A stretch of 64,000 nt of DNA from Isochrysis galbana. Lineage: Eukaryota > Haptophyta > Isochrysidales > Isochrysidaceae. The position numbers and the translations under genes are program-made. The first letter of the stretch is position 1; each line of letters starts with the position of its first letter. Below are positions 38,396 to 49,646 of this stretch, one piece after another. The DNA is taken from the NCBI GenBank assembly GCA_018136815.1, contig CM030936.1, positions 4,911,207-4,975,206 of the forward strand, in the 5' to 3' direction. The notes under the pieces are model-generated. The model ran no database searches. It saw only the letters and a list, made by a program, of their open reading frames with translations, and was not told where the DNA came from.

Positions 38396-41300
38396 ATGCG
38401 CGAGCAGCTCACGCGCGCCGCCGTCGTGGTGGGACCCCACTCTCGCCCTTCCCCTGCCCTTCCCCCCCTCCCCCCCCTCCCAAACTCCTTTCACCGCTTC
38501 CCCCCCACCCCCACCCCCCAAACCCCGCCAAGCCCCTGCATGCAGCGCAGATGCTGACAGCTATCCCGCAGATTGCCCACCCTCCTTCCCTTCCCTTCGC
38601 CTTCCCCCCTTCCCCCGCTCTGCCTCTTTCCACCCCACGCAACACCTCTCTCTCTCCCCTCGGTGGCACCCTCCTCAAAACTCGGCACAACCTCCGCACC
38701 CATCATTTCGCGCAGGTGGTCGCGCTCGCCGCCGCCGTGCAGATTCGACTCTTTGCTGTCAAGAACTATGGTCTGCCCTCCCCTCCTCCCCCCCCCCACC
38801 CTCTCGTCCTTCCGCTGATGACATGCCAGCACTGGCGCCGGCGCACCCATCCGCCCACATGCACGCCCTCACTCCGCAATTTTTGCATGCAGGCCGCGTC
38901 ATCCATGAGTTCGATCCATGGTTCAACTACCGCGCGGCCGAGTACATGGTCAACAACGGGTGGCAAAAGTTCCAAGCTTGGTTTGATGAGGAAGTGTGGT
39001 ATCCCTTAGGAAGACACGTAGGTTCCACAACATATCCTGGCCTTCAGCTCACCGCCTGGGGCATCCACAGTATCCTGCACGCGGCGGGCTACGCCGTCTC
39101 TCTGAATGACGTGTGCGTCTTCATGCCTGCCGGATTTGGAGCCGTCTCGGCGGCAATGACGGGCATGCTCGCCTGGGAGGTGACTCGCCGTCCCAACGCC
39201 GCAGTGGCTGCGACAGCAATCATGGCCATCATACCAGCTCATCTCATGCGCTCGGTTGCCGGCGGCTTCGACAATGAGTCCATTGCTGTACCAGCGCTGG
39301 TGACCACCTTCTACCTCTGGGTGCGCTCGCTCCGCGATGACCGGTCGTGGCCATACGCAGTGCTTTGTGGGTTCTCTTACATCTACATGGTTGCCGCCTG
39401 GGGCGGCTACATCTTTGTACTCAATATGATAGGGCTACATGCTGCCATGCTTGTTGCAGTGGGCTGGTTCTCGAATCGCCTCTGGCTCGCATACACTCTG
39501 TGGTTCCTGATCGGCACCTCGGGGGCCATCTTTGGCCCTGCCCGCTACTTGGTCGGCTGGCAACCATTCCAATCACTCGAGCAACTAGGACCGATGGCCG
39601 TATTTTTCGGGCTTCAGCTCTGGCAGCTTACTGAAGTGTTGGCAGCGCGGAGAAAGCTGGATGCAACAGGCAGGATGCTCCTCCGCCTCAAGATCTTTGG
39701 CTACGTCGGCGTTGCCACGTCGTTTGTCGGAGCCTTCCTCTTGCCGGAAGGCTTCGTTGGCCCTCTCTCGGCGCGTGTTCGTGGCCTCTTCATCAAGCAC
39801 ACGAAGACTGGCAACCCGCTCGTTGACTCTGTCGCAGAACACCAAGCCACTCCGGCTGCCGTCTACTGGCACTACTTCCACTTCACCATCCTCATTACTC
39901 CGCTAGGGTTGATCGCGACGGTGTTCCACAACAAGTCGGACGCCAAGCTCTTCCTTGTAGTTTATACCATTGTCGGAGGCTACTTCTCGGGCAAGATGAT
40001 CCGGCTCGTGCTCCTCATTTCTCCGGCTGCCTCCGTTTGCGCGGGAGGTTTCATCGACTTTGCCATTCGCTTCCTAATGGACGCGATCGCTGAGGGCGAT
40101 GTCGGCGACGTAGCGGTCTCACAGCCCAAGCCACCAAAGGAGACTGGGCGTCCCACCAAGACCGCCAAGCCTCCTAAGGGTGCGAGGAAGCCCCCCACTG
40201 CTCGACTGGAACGTGCGTCATCTGCTTCGGATGCCTCCTCCATCTGGAAGGAGCTCGAGGAGGTGTATGCCGAGAATGTTGTGCTTCGTCGCTCGCTTGG
40301 CCTTCTAATGGTCATCACGCTCTCGCTTGCCGCCTTCCGATTCGTGCCTCATTGTTTTAGCCTCGGAGCGTCTATATCGGAGCCGCAAATTATGGTAAAT
40401 AATTCGTTTATCTTGCTAGTATTCCTGCTCATCTGATGGCGCGGCTTCCCCCTCCGCTTGACCTAGCTAGTTTCTGCTCGGGGCTCGTGAGCTTCGGCAC
40501 TTCTGCCTACCCTCTCATTTGGTACCCATCACCGCCTACTACGTGCTCATTAGGTGCGCGGTCGTCAGCGCGATGGATCTCTTGTCATCATCGACGACTT
40601 CCGCGAGGCGTACTGGTGGTTGCGCGACAACACTCCGGAGGATGCACGCGTCATGGCGTGGTGGGATTACGGTTATCAGGTGTCCGTGGACCCACATCCG
40701 GTGGCGGCGGAGGCGGCGAGGGCGGAGGGGGACGTCTATCCACTAGCTTGGCCTCCACTGACGCTACGGCTCAGCTTTTTTCCCGCCACCAACTCTTTGT
40801 GCAGATCAACGGTGTTGCTAACCGGACGACAATCGCTGACGGGAACACTTGGAACCATGAGCACATCGCCCTGCTAGGCAAGTGCTTAGTCTCTCCAGAA
40901 TCTGCCTCTCACGCCATCACGCGGCACCTAGCCGACTACGTCCTTATTTGGACCACACGCCATGCTGGAATGTACGCGGACGACCTTGCCAAGTCACCGC
41001 ATATGGCTCGAATTGCAGGCTCCGTCTACCCTGACATCAATCCACAGGTATATGCACAGCTTCGCCCCCCCACCCCCACCCCAACACAGAGCCTTTGTCA
41101 TCATCACGCGAGCCCACGACCTGTGGTCCCTCCTCGTCCGCATCTCTCATTTGCTTGAGGCAGTTTGGCCCATATAGCATGCAGGATCTCTTGTTGTTTC
41201 CTTTCACTGCCTACAATACGTATTCCACTCGCAGAACTTCTACATGGATCGCCAAGGTACCCCCTCCAAAATGATGGAAGCCTCGCTGCTGTACAATTTG

Positions 41301-41618
41301 CACGGCTGGAAGCTAGACCCCAAAATCCCTCCACTGACCCACTTTGAGGAGGCGTATACCACGACGAACAAGATGGTACGTGTGCGTGGTTCGCAGGGGC
41401 AGGCAAGCGTAGTGGGCTCTCCCATCTCGGATACCCGCAGATGCGCCAGGTGCTGGATCCTCATGATTCGTGCCCTCCCGCAGGTGCGCATCTATAAGGT
41501 GCTCGATGTCTCGGAAGAGTCCAAAACATGGAGAAAAACGCACGGTCCCGGGTACCCCCCCCAGCTCGATGACGTGATTAAGACTGCAAAGGCATTTCAA
41601 CAGATTCACGGCTTTTAA
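38396..41618 (+). CDS. STT3: Oligosaccharyltransferase catalytic subunit STT3
   Basis: This ER-membrane enzyme transfers the dolichol-linked glycan to Asn-X-Ser/Thr sites. I resolve seven exons: 38396-38428, 38716-38770, 38893-40394, 40554-40679, 40805-41047, 41235-41375 and 41484-41618. All have GT-AG borders and joined phases, giving 744 residues, normal for the family. Residues 31-43 hold [10 protein letters not shown] with the catalytic-loop Asp37. Next come about a dozen hydrophobic segments, an Arg/Lys/Pro-rich cytosolic loop ([20 protein letters not shown]), then [13 protein letters not shown], the invariant WWDYG at 566-570, [14 protein letters not shown] and the C-terminal domain ending [11 protein letters not shown]. 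Exon 1 ([11 protein letters not shown]) is the least certain exon but fits the N-terminal helix. The introns are 111 to 287 bp. Confidence 0.93.
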
Positions 41619-42415
41619 TCATTTTGTCTGCCGAGCCGCATGGCGCTCGCCCCGCGGGTCATCGCTTGGTTGCGCAGAGATTTCTTGCGATTTCTCACTC
41701 CTCTCCTCCAGCTGGGGTTTCGCTATTTGATCAGGTAGTGAGGCGAGCTGCTAGCGTTGCATGGTGGCGAGAAAGAGTGGAGCGAGGGCAATGCTTGACA
41801 CATCTTGTGTTGTGGTGACGAGTCGGGGTCGACCTAGGTCCCAGGGTCCGAGTAGGCTATGCCTGAGCTTTGTTAGGTTCTGACTCCTCGTTTCTACTCA
41901 TCAGTCGTAGAGCTGGCATACGAAGCGTGGTCCGATTTGGCGTTCCAAGGCAGCGGTAGGCGATGAAAGCAACTGTGATGGAACGGCAGACATCACCGAG
42001 CAAACGCCTCCACTTGCTCTGCTCTCTAGCTAGCTGTTCTTGGCAGCTGTGCATTCGCTCCTGGCGCCGCATCTAGGTCCACTAGGTCGGGGTGATAGCG
42101 AGCGCCATACGCCCAAGTAACGCTCATACATTCCAACCATTGCTATAGCCTATGTTATAGACAATGCACAACTAAATTAATTCGTGGGCTGCGATGGAGC
42201 GCGCTGCGCGCTGCTCCTCTCTCCTCTCTCGATCAGTCCGGCAACTATCGTTATGACGATAGGGTGCCATGGAGCTGTCAGCGGTCCCACTGATGCGCTC
42301 ACTCTTGGAGATAGACTGCGGAGGAGGACGAAGCGCGCGCGCTCTCTCTCTCTTTGCCCCCTCCGGCTCCGGGCTTCAGTTTACGTTTATTTTCCCGCCT
42401 CATACTGTAATAATG
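41619..42415. other. Intergenic, no gene recognised
   Basis: This is the region downstream of STT3. I see nothing beyond an unsupported open frame at 41857-42072. Confidence 0.4.
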
Positions 42416-42867
42416 ATAATCAACTAAGTTTATACTTAGTTCGCCCATGGGGGGGCACGAGCCCCCCCCTCTCGCTCCACTCCTCCCCTGCCATGGGGGA
42501 GGAACCACCCATGGCGCTCCTGGCACGCCTAATGGCTTGCCAGGAGCCCACTGCCCTGCCGACCCACTCTCTCCCTGGCAGGCTCGCCTGCCTCTGCCTC
42601 GCGCGTCCTGGCCTGTCGTGGCCAGCCCATCGCTCCAACCCCCCCTTCCCCCCTGTGGCCTGTGGTTCGACAGGCAGACAGGCAGACAGGTGAACTAACT
42701 TTATAGTTGGTCGCCATGGAGCGCGCCGCCGCTCCCCACCTCTCCTTCGGGCCCCCCGCCGCGGGAGCCCCCCCCGTACCCATGGAGCTGTCGCTGGCGA
42801 AGCGACCGCGTCCGCCCGCAGAGGCCGGGCGGTGAGCGCGACCCTGGTCGCGCCGCACGGCCCGTGG
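42416..42867 (+). mobile_element. Structured retroposon, diverged copy C
   Basis: The copy starts with a perfect 8-bp-arm hairpin AACTAAGTTTATACTTAGTT (42422-42441), then GGGGGGGCACGAGCCCCCC and CTCCCCTGCCATGGGGGAG hairpins, as in copies A and B, for about 200 bp before diverging. Copy B is inserted just downstream, so C may continue beyond 43772. Confidence 0.55.
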
Positions 42868-42882
42868 CCCCGGTCACACCAA

Positions 42883-43756
42883 TAAATAAAATAATTAATG
42901 TTATATCCTAGCCAACCCCACTAGCTAATTGGACACAACTTTTCCGTCCCGGAATCCCGCCATGCCTGACGAGCCAGGTGTCCGGGTGCTACCGGGGGGA
43001 GGGGGCACCGCCCCCTCCCCTCGATATTTGTCCTCCCCCCAGTGCACGCACCGACCCCGCGCACCCCAGCGCGTCCTCTCCTCGAGTCCACGCTGGGGGA
43101 AAACCCCTTTCGGGTAAAAGCAACGCAGGGGGGGGGGGGCACTCGTGAGATAGGGGCCCAGAAGCGCTAATCTCCCTCGCTAGTGCGAGTGGCCACGGCG
43201 AGCCGCGGCCCTTCCCTCCTGGCTCTGGCGCCCCCGTCTTCTCTTACCCAAACGGGGCGAGAAGACACGTTTCTGCCGGAGGGGAGAGCTGCCGCTCCCC
43301 CCTCCCCTCCCTCTTCCCTTTTCCTCCTCTCTTCCCTGCGGCGGGGGCCCATGGCGCGCGCCTGCGGCCCCTCGCTCAGGTCCCCAGATGGCCTGCAGGG
43401 CCTGGGAGCACAGCTCAGGGGGCAGGTGAGGCTGGGGCATGGCCCTGGCCCCTCCTGCCTCTCCCTCGCTGTCGCTCCGAGCCCCTGCGGGTCGACTGGA
43501 GCTGGCTGGGGGGTCCTGAACAGGGGGGCCCAGGGGGAGGAGGGGCTGGTCAGAGGAATGGGCAGGCCACGACGGGCCAGGGCGGGCGAGTCAGGCGGGC
43601 CTGTGGGGAGAGGAATGGGTCAGCAGGGCTGTGTGCTCCTGGCAAGCCATCAGGCGTGCCAGGAGAGTGGGCGGATCCTCCCCCATGGCAGGGGAGGAGT
43701 GGAGAGAGAGGGGGGCTCGTGCCCCCCCATGGGCGAACTAAGTATAAACTTAGTTG
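42883..43756 (-). mobile_element. GC-rich structured retroposon, copy B, with 15-bp target duplication
   Basis: This 874-bp element is in minus orientation, flanked by CCCCGGTCACACCAA at 42868-42882 and 43757-43771. The 5' end (at 43756) carries the hairpin AACTAAGTATAAACTTAGTT seen on the plus strand, and the 3' end is the AT-rich tail after GGATATAACATT. It matches copy A over its length. Long frames exist on both strands, but I see no conserved protein. Confidence 0.88.
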
Positions 43757-43771
43757 CCCCGGTCACACCAA

Positions 43772-45053
43772 GGAAGGCAGCCATGCTGGCCCACCCCATG
43801 GTGGGTCACAGGCTGTGACAAGCATCACACCAACACCAAACCAGAAGGGACACTCATCCATCAGGCATGCCTTATGGCAGAGGCCTCTCTCGCCCTGGTG
43901 ACGGCCGCGCTGCCTTGGCGGCGCGGCCCGAGACCGGGTGGCCCCTATGGGCACAACTACAACACCATCCACAAAGCGCACATGGACACTGACACACTGA
44001 CCCACCAAAAGCACAGCAGGAGACCATACACCATACAGATGAGGAAATGCTTGGATGCGCCTTGGGGCGCACGCCACACCGCCACGCAAGCTACCCACAC
44101 GGACCCCGAAAAATATGTAAGTCCCGCACCTGTTTACAGGAGAAGTCGGGACTGAGGACGCCGCCAGCCCGGTAGGCATAGGAGGAAGGGACCCCTCAGC
44201 GTACTTGCCCGCACGCCTTGAGGTGATGGCACAGACACATACACATATGCATCCCTTCAAATCTCCCCCCTCGCAAACCCCCGGCTCCCATTATAACTCC
44301 CCACAAGTTACAATGAGGGAAAACCCATTGAGGCGGACCGGTCGACGCCGGCCGACTCTCCGGGGAAAAACAACGGGGGGGGGGGAGGGACCTCTCGTCG
44401 TGAAGCAGAACGGCCCTTACAGCTCGCGCCGCGAGCAGTCCTCGAAGAAATAAATGACTGCGCCCCCCGATACCTGCCACAAGGACGTCTTGAGCCACTC
44501 CCTTCTTCTCGCCCCTCCTGTCGCCAGCCGCCCCCCTTCGCCCGTTTGCTAACGCAAACGGGGCCCGTTTCTCACCGCACTCCATCGGGGGGGGCGCAAA
44601 TTCCCCCCTCTCCCTCTCTCCATTCTCCTCCGCCCCTCTCCCTGCGGCGCGTCGCCATGCGGCGCGCCACGGCCTGCTCTCAGAGGGCCTTTGGGGGCTC
44701 CCAGAGGGCCAGCAAGGGCAGCTCAGGGGGCAGTGGAGGCTGGGGCTCAGCCCCTGGCCCCCCCTGCCTCTCCCACGCTTGCCACGCTGGCCATTGGAGC
44801 CTCCCAGTGGCCTCTGTATGCCTGGCGACCAGGGGAGGGGGGGGAGTCAGCTCGAGGGCAGGCCCATGCTGGGCGTGGGAGTGCGAGTCTCGGCCCGCGC
44901 CCACTAGGGGTCTGGGCCACAGTGTTGATTGCCCAGCCCCTGCCAAATGGCAGGGGCTGGGGTTGATTGTACGGGCCCACCCCGGGGGGTGTCCGCGATG
45001 GAGAGAGGGGGGCGCGAGGCCCCCATTGACCCCCACTTATAAAAGTAGGTTGG
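43772..45053. other. Repeat-derived intergenic region
   Basis: About 44560-45035 contains a diverged relative of the retroposon family (shared CAGCTCAGGGGGCAG and CCTGCCTCTCCC blocks). The rest holds no recognisable gene. Confidence 0.35.
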
Positions 45054-45117
45054 CGAGGAAGACTCTAGCGGCGGATTCGAGAGCCTGGCGTCGTCCCGGT
45101 TCCCGATCGAGCCACTC
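45054..45117 (-). pseudogene. Fragment of the retrotransposon methyltransferase region
   Basis: About 62 bp match, in inverted orientation, the segment at 3765-3826 of element 1 (downstream of the PPC motif) with very few differences. It sits close to the LTR fragment at 45170-45499 in the same orientation, but in an order showing an internal deletion or rearrangement. Confidence 0.7.
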
Positions 45118-45169
45118 ACTCCATCGACGCCGAGTCTTTCGCGAAACCATCGGCCCCGTTTGCGAAGGT

Positions 45170-45499
45170 AGGTCCCAAGAAAGAACCGGAACCCAACAAG
45201 AAACAACAAGCCTTGCAAGAAGCTAAACAAGCCTTCACAAGGTAACTCGAGAGCCTGAGACAAGCGCGCAGCGAGTGACAGGCGACCTGGCTCCTTTGGG
45301 TCAAGATTACCCGAAAGGAGGAAACCTGGAATCTAGACCTGACAAACAGGCTAGAAAGAACGAAACGAGAACCCGAATTCTAGGTCGCTAGGGACGAACC
45401 CTACCAACCTAGATGTACCTGAGCTTCGCCGTGTGGCCGCACGACGAAGGACCTGGAAATAAGAGCCTAGAAATCGCATCATCTAGGATGAATGCGACA
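45170..45499 (-). repeat. Truncated LTR of the same retrotransposon family
   Basis: The first ~330 bp of the LTR (starting TGTCGC at 45499 on the minus strand) end at AGGTCCCAAG. It is followed by unrelated sequence and the small internal fragment at 45054-45117. This is the remnant of an older insertion. Confidence 0.85.
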
Positions 45500-46092
45500 G
45501 CGCTGGGTGAGAGTTCTTGCTAAGGAGACTCGTACGCTGCCCCGGTGCCAACGAGTTCGCGAACACGATGCACTTGGCGACCGTTCGGTAGATGGCACAT
45601 GGCACAGGAAGTCCTGCGGAAGCAGCGCAGCGCGCCAAGAGGGCTGTATTGCGTATTGCAATGCTCGCCACGATTCCCGAGCGCGCGGTTGGGTAGTCTA
45701 CGGGGTTGGGAGGCAGCGTACCAATATGCTGGATGGGGTTCTGCGCGTAGGAGCGCGTAGGCAAGCCGGTGTCATCCTCCTCAGGTTGGGGCTGGAAGTG
45801 GTGTGGTGTGTGGTGTGGGGCTGGCGGCCATGCTGCGTGGGCAGGTGAAGCAGAAATCGGCCGAGTGCGGTGGCATGAATGAAACGCCGGTGAGACCGCC
45901 GACCGGTGTACCCGGACCATTTAGTCCGAACACCATCGACAAGGGGGGGCTGACCACCGCCGTGCTCTCGCAGGAGCGCGGCGAATAAGGTCGGTCGGCC
46001 TGTCAGGCGGGTCGGGCGCCATCGCTCTGCCTCGGATTCGGATTAGAGCGGGGAGAGAGCCGGGGAAATCTTCCCCCGGTCCGACGATAAAA
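45500..46092. other. Region next to the truncated LTR; unidentified minus-strand frame
   Basis: A minus-strand frame (45500-45850) reads PEEDDTGLPTRSYAQNPIQH, PPNPVDYPTARSGIVAS, CAIYRTVAKCIVFANSL and SLLSKNSHPALSH, and stops where the LTR begins. It looks protein-like and could be an exon truncated by the LTR insertion, but I recognise no family and no clear start. Confidence 0.3.
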
Positions 46093-46707
46093 ATGTGGGC
46101 CTCCGGATCAACAAGAGTTTTTTTTTCAACCCACTCTCCCCCACCTCTATCCGTTAGGTCGATCTTAAGAGCGATCCTTGCGAGATACCACCTATTAGTA
46201 ACGGCGAAAGTCGGTTTCTTTCAGAGACTGAAAAAACAACGAGAGAAAATGGGGCTTCACGCCCCGAGCAACAAACACATTAAGAAAATGATAAGCCTTC
46301 TTTACACGGTGGGCAAAGACTTCAATAACCTAGAAGTATCGGAAGACCTCCTACAGGCGGCGAGAGGTCTTGATATGCGAAACATCACCTAAGGTAGCTA
46401 ACCCTTTTTTAATAGAGACCCCAACGGACAGACAGCAAGAGAGTTTCTATGAGATATAAGAGAAAGTGATACAAGACACAAGCCGAGCCAGAGCAAAGGA
46501 GAGCAGCCATAGTCTCCCGCCCACTTCTCTCCAACTCCTGGCCGAAGCAGCGCGCGCGGCCTCCCCGGAACCAGCTTCTCCGCTAAAGAGGGAACCTGAA
46601 CTGGGGAAGGGGGTTGTTAGGGGTTAAGGTTGGGTAGTAGGGAGGCCCACGAGCACACTGCCTCATGCCGCACACGTAGCGGAGATTTTTAAGAAGAATT
46701 TTTTTTC
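46093..46707 (+). mobile_element. LINE ORF tail and 3' end, copy B
   Basis: The frame ends LLQAARGLDMRNIT then a stop at 46390-46392. The following untranslated region matches 20904-21217 (GGTAGCTAA, CCATAGTCTCCCGCCC, CCGAAGCAGCGCGCGCGGCC, ATTTTTAAGAAGA and T-run). Upstream residues (ARYHLLVTAKVGFFQRLKKQ) are helical and basic. Confidence 0.6.
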
Positions 46708-47448
46708 GCCACATCATTCCCGCAGCTCGCACGGAGTCTACAAGAGAAGGAGAGACAGCGAGCTCAGGGAGCATGATCCGGATGGTAGACGAACGACAAG
46801 TAAGCACACCAGAAAACTTGCGTTCAAAAGAATGCGGGAATGTCTAGGATCTGTTCCATCGGTTCCACTGCACACTGGCCCGTAGTTATATCCACAGCGG
46901 GCACCGGGCGCAAGACGCCGCAGCCCGCACGTACTTGCGGCCGACGTGAACGGCGCACTCCCGAGCCTCTGTTCTAGAGGGTTGGAAAGCGAAATCACCA
47001 CACATCGGCGACAAGCACACGCTACGAATCAGCTTCACGACCAACAAGAACAGGCAGATTGGCTCCGCGGTTTCTATTGCACAAATGGAACTGGATTGGG
47101 CCAAGCGGACTCGACCGCGATGGGGCCATTGTGCCCGTGAGAGTGGGCGCCAAGTGATACTGCATACTCAGTGCCAGAATCAGCACCCTTTGGCAGTCCG
47201 CACCAAGGAACGGCATGGCTCCACCCTCCCCCCGCCTTCCCTGGGGAGCTACGGCGGGTCGATCGGGCCAGCAAAATAAGACACCAGCGAACCGATACGG
47301 CCGACGTGCGTTATGCAGAGAGGCCACTTGAGAGATCTGAAAGCGGGCATCCTCCTTGCCAGGCAGCAGGCCAACCATGGCACAGGCTACAGAGTTCGCC
47401 AAGAGCAGATGACAGCACACAGCCGGACGAACGAACGCCAAGGGCCTG
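46708..47448. other. Intergenic / 3' side of the Myb gene
   Basis: No gene is recognised. The part near 47448 is probably the 3' untranslated region of the Myb-type gene. Confidence 0.4.
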
Positions 47449-48468
47449 TCAAGCCTTGTCAAGGAGATCAATGCCGAGCTCCTCCCCCCAGCGAACCACG
47501 CTATCAGCCTCGAGCATGTTCTCAGCAGGCTCTAGAGGCGGCCTTCGACCATAGTGTATGTCAAACGTCTTCGAGCTGTTGCGGCGCAGTATGGGCGGCG
47601 GCCCCGAAGATGATTGTTGGGGAGCGGAGGGGGGCACATTCTCTTCGGCGAAGAGGGGCAGAAGCCCACTAATTGAGCGAATGTCGGGCCAATTGGTGCT
47701 TGTCGCCGGAGCATCACCCAGCAGCGAGCCGCAGGAAGACTGCAACCGATGCGACAAAAGGTCTGAGCTGCTCCGCATTGCGGAGGTCTGCGCACCAGAG
47801 GAGACAGTACGCGGTGCAGATGCTTGCGCGCTCGATGAATCATACCATGACCGTATGTGCGCTGATTGCTGTGCTGATTGCTGCTCGGCCTGCTGCTCGG
47901 CTAGTTGCGCGGCCTGTTGCGCGAATGATGGGTGAGAGGTTTTCCGGGACGTCTCCTCGGGAGCAAGAGAGTTCCAACGCTGTTCTTGTTGTGTTGACGG
48001 GAGCACATGGGGCAGCGCATGCACGGTGACGGGCGGGCGCAGCGTTTCGAACGTCGGCCGAGTGGAGTTGGAAGAGACGTAAACCTGCGGCAGTCCTGAT
48101 GCCGTTTTCGGGTCGGGGAGCGGCCTGGCCATAACCGAGGGCAGTCCACTGTGCGCAGGTGGGGTCGGTGGCGAGAGTGGCGCGCCGGGTGAGAGGATGT
48201 AAGGAAGAGAGGAGGCGACGGAGAGCTTGACCTGGCAGACATGGCCAAGCTTGTGCTGTCCACACGCCGCGCATCGATTCTTTGAGAGCCCCTGCTCGCG
48301 CAGAGCCTGCCCCTTCTCAATGCGGAGGAAACGGTTGCGGACAGAGGCAGAGCTCCGCCCCGGCAACGCTTGTGCGATGCGGCCCCATTTGCGCCCCTCG
48401 GTCTGATACATGCTGAGGATGACTCTGTCTTCCGAGGGGCTCCAGGCTGTCATGTGCTCGTGCCTCAT
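47449..48468 (-). CDS. Single-repeat Myb/SANT-domain protein with Cys/His zinc motif
   Basis: This is a putative nuclear DNA-binding regulator. ATG 48468 gives 339 residues. The frame is open to 49131, but that part is Pro/Arg low complexity translated from C-rich DNA. Residues 7-52 form one Myb repeat (AWSPSEDRVILSMYQTEG, W28, GRIAQALPGRSSASVRNR) with the third aromatic replaced by Phe47, ending in the usual recognition helix. At 66-78 follows CAACGQHKLGHVC, a C-x2-C-x6-H-x-C motif that may bind zinc; this Myb-plus-Cys block pairing is common in algal and stramenopile factors. The rest is low complexity with a Gln/Ala run (EQQAEQQSAQQSAH) and an acidic C-terminal end (ELGIDLLDKA). Confidence 0.8.
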   Translation of the reverse strand: MRHEHMTAWSPSEDRVILSMYQTEGRKWGRIAQALPGRSSASVRNRFLRIEKGQALREQGLSKNRCAACGQHKLGHVCQVKLSVASSLPYILSPGAPLSPPTPPAHSGLPSVMARPLPDPKTASGLPQVYVSSNSTRPTFETLRPPVTVHALPHVLPSTQQEQRWNSLAPEETSRKTSHPSFAQQAAQLAEQQAEQQSAQQSAHIRSWYDSSSAQASAPRTVSSGAQTSAMRSSSDLLSHRLQSSCGSLLGDAPATSTNWPDIRSISGLLPLFAEENVPPSAPQQSSSGPPPILRRNSSKTFDIHYGRRPPLEPAENMLEADSVVRWGEELGIDLLDKA

Positions 48469-49065
48469 GGTGGGCGGTTGCGCGAAGAGCGCGGCGAGTG
48501 AGGTGCGGGAGGGGCCTTCCGGTGGAGGCCAGCGGAAGGGGACGGGGGCGGCGGAGGGGACGGTCGACGGGTCGAGGAGAGAGATGGGGAGAGGGAGGGA
48601 AGCCGTGACACGCGAGGGGAGGGGGTGGGCGAGGAACGGGTTTGGAGAGCGGGATAGAGAAGAAAACAAGGGGGGGAGGAGGGGGGAGGTGAAAGGAAGG
48701 GTGGAGGGCAGACTAGGCTGTGAGGGTGGGCCGGGAGGGCGGGGGGGGGGCAGAAGTCGTCTCTCGGCGCCGTCTCCCGCGCGGGGGGGGAGAGGGGGGG
48801 GGGGGGGGGAAGGGGGGAAGGGGGAAAGGGGGAAAGGGGGGGGAAGGGGCGCGGGGGGGGGGGGCCTTCCCGCTCGCATTCTCGAAAGCGAGCGAGAGGG
48901 GGGGGGTCCTCGAGAGGGCAAGGGCGAGCGGGAAGGGCGGAAAGGAAGCGCCCTCCGCGCGGGGGGGGAAGGGGGAGGGGGGCGGCGGAGGGCGCGCCGA
49001 TGGACAGCCCGAGGACACACGCGGGGAAGAAAAAGGAACCCAGCGCGGCCCATCTTCCCTCGCTC
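48469..49065. other. G-tract-rich upstream region of the Myb gene
   Basis: Plus-strand G-runs at 48667-48865 and 48900-48985 (C-runs on the gene strand) are candidates for quadruplex or i-motif structures. No separate gene is seen. Confidence 0.5.
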
Positions 49066-49546
49066 CTCGGCGGGAGGGCGGGGGGGGGGCGAGACGTCGA
49101 GATATGAAGTACTAGGCGTGGATATATACATGATACGCGCTCCTCCTCCCTGGCGGGAGGGCGGGGGGAAGACGTCGAGATAATGAGTACCAGGTGTGGA
49201 TATTAATGATACGCGCTCCTCCTCCTCGGCGGGAGGGCGGGGGGGAAGACGTCGAGATATAGAGTACCAGGTGTGGATATCAATGATACGCGCTCCTTCT
49301 CCTCGGCGGGAGGGCGGGGGGGAAGACGTCGAGATATAGAGTACCAGGTGTGGATATTAATGATACGCGCTCCTTCTCCTCGGCGGGAGGGCGGGGGGGA
49401 AGACGTCGAGATATAGAGTACCAGGTGTGGATATCAATGATACGCGCTCCTCCTCCTCGGCGGGAGGGCGGGGGGAAGACGTCGAGATATAGAGTACCAG
49501 GTGTGGATATTTTTGATACGCGCTCGTCCTCCTCGGCGGGAGGGCG
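49066..49546 (+). repeat. Minisatellite, ~77-bp unit, about 6.5 copies
   Basis: The unit contains CTCGGCGGGAGGGCGGGG, AAGACGTCGAGATATAGAGT, ACCAGGTGTGGATAT and TGATACGCGCTCCT. The array runs directly into the run of N, so its true length is unknown. Confidence 0.93.
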
Positions 49547-49646
49547 NNNNNNNNNNNNNNNNNNNNNNNNNNNNNNNNNNNNNNNNNNNNNNNNNNNNNN
49601 NNNNNNNNNNNNNNNNNNNNNNNNNNNNNNNNNNNNNNNNNNNNNN
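49547..49646. other. Assembly gap (100 N)
   Basis: The gap is exactly 100 N, so the size is probably nominal. It hides the end of the minisatellite, the 5' LTR of element 2 and the left half of the repeat into which that element inserted. Confidence 0.99.

Noticed and set aside
43183..43818. A 211-codon frame within retroposon copy B
   Set aside because: The equivalent frame is not preserved in copy A; the element looks non-coding.
48469..49131. N-terminal extension of the Myb ORF
   Set aside because: It translates C-runs and part of the minisatellite; the Myb repeat begins right after the ATG at 48468.
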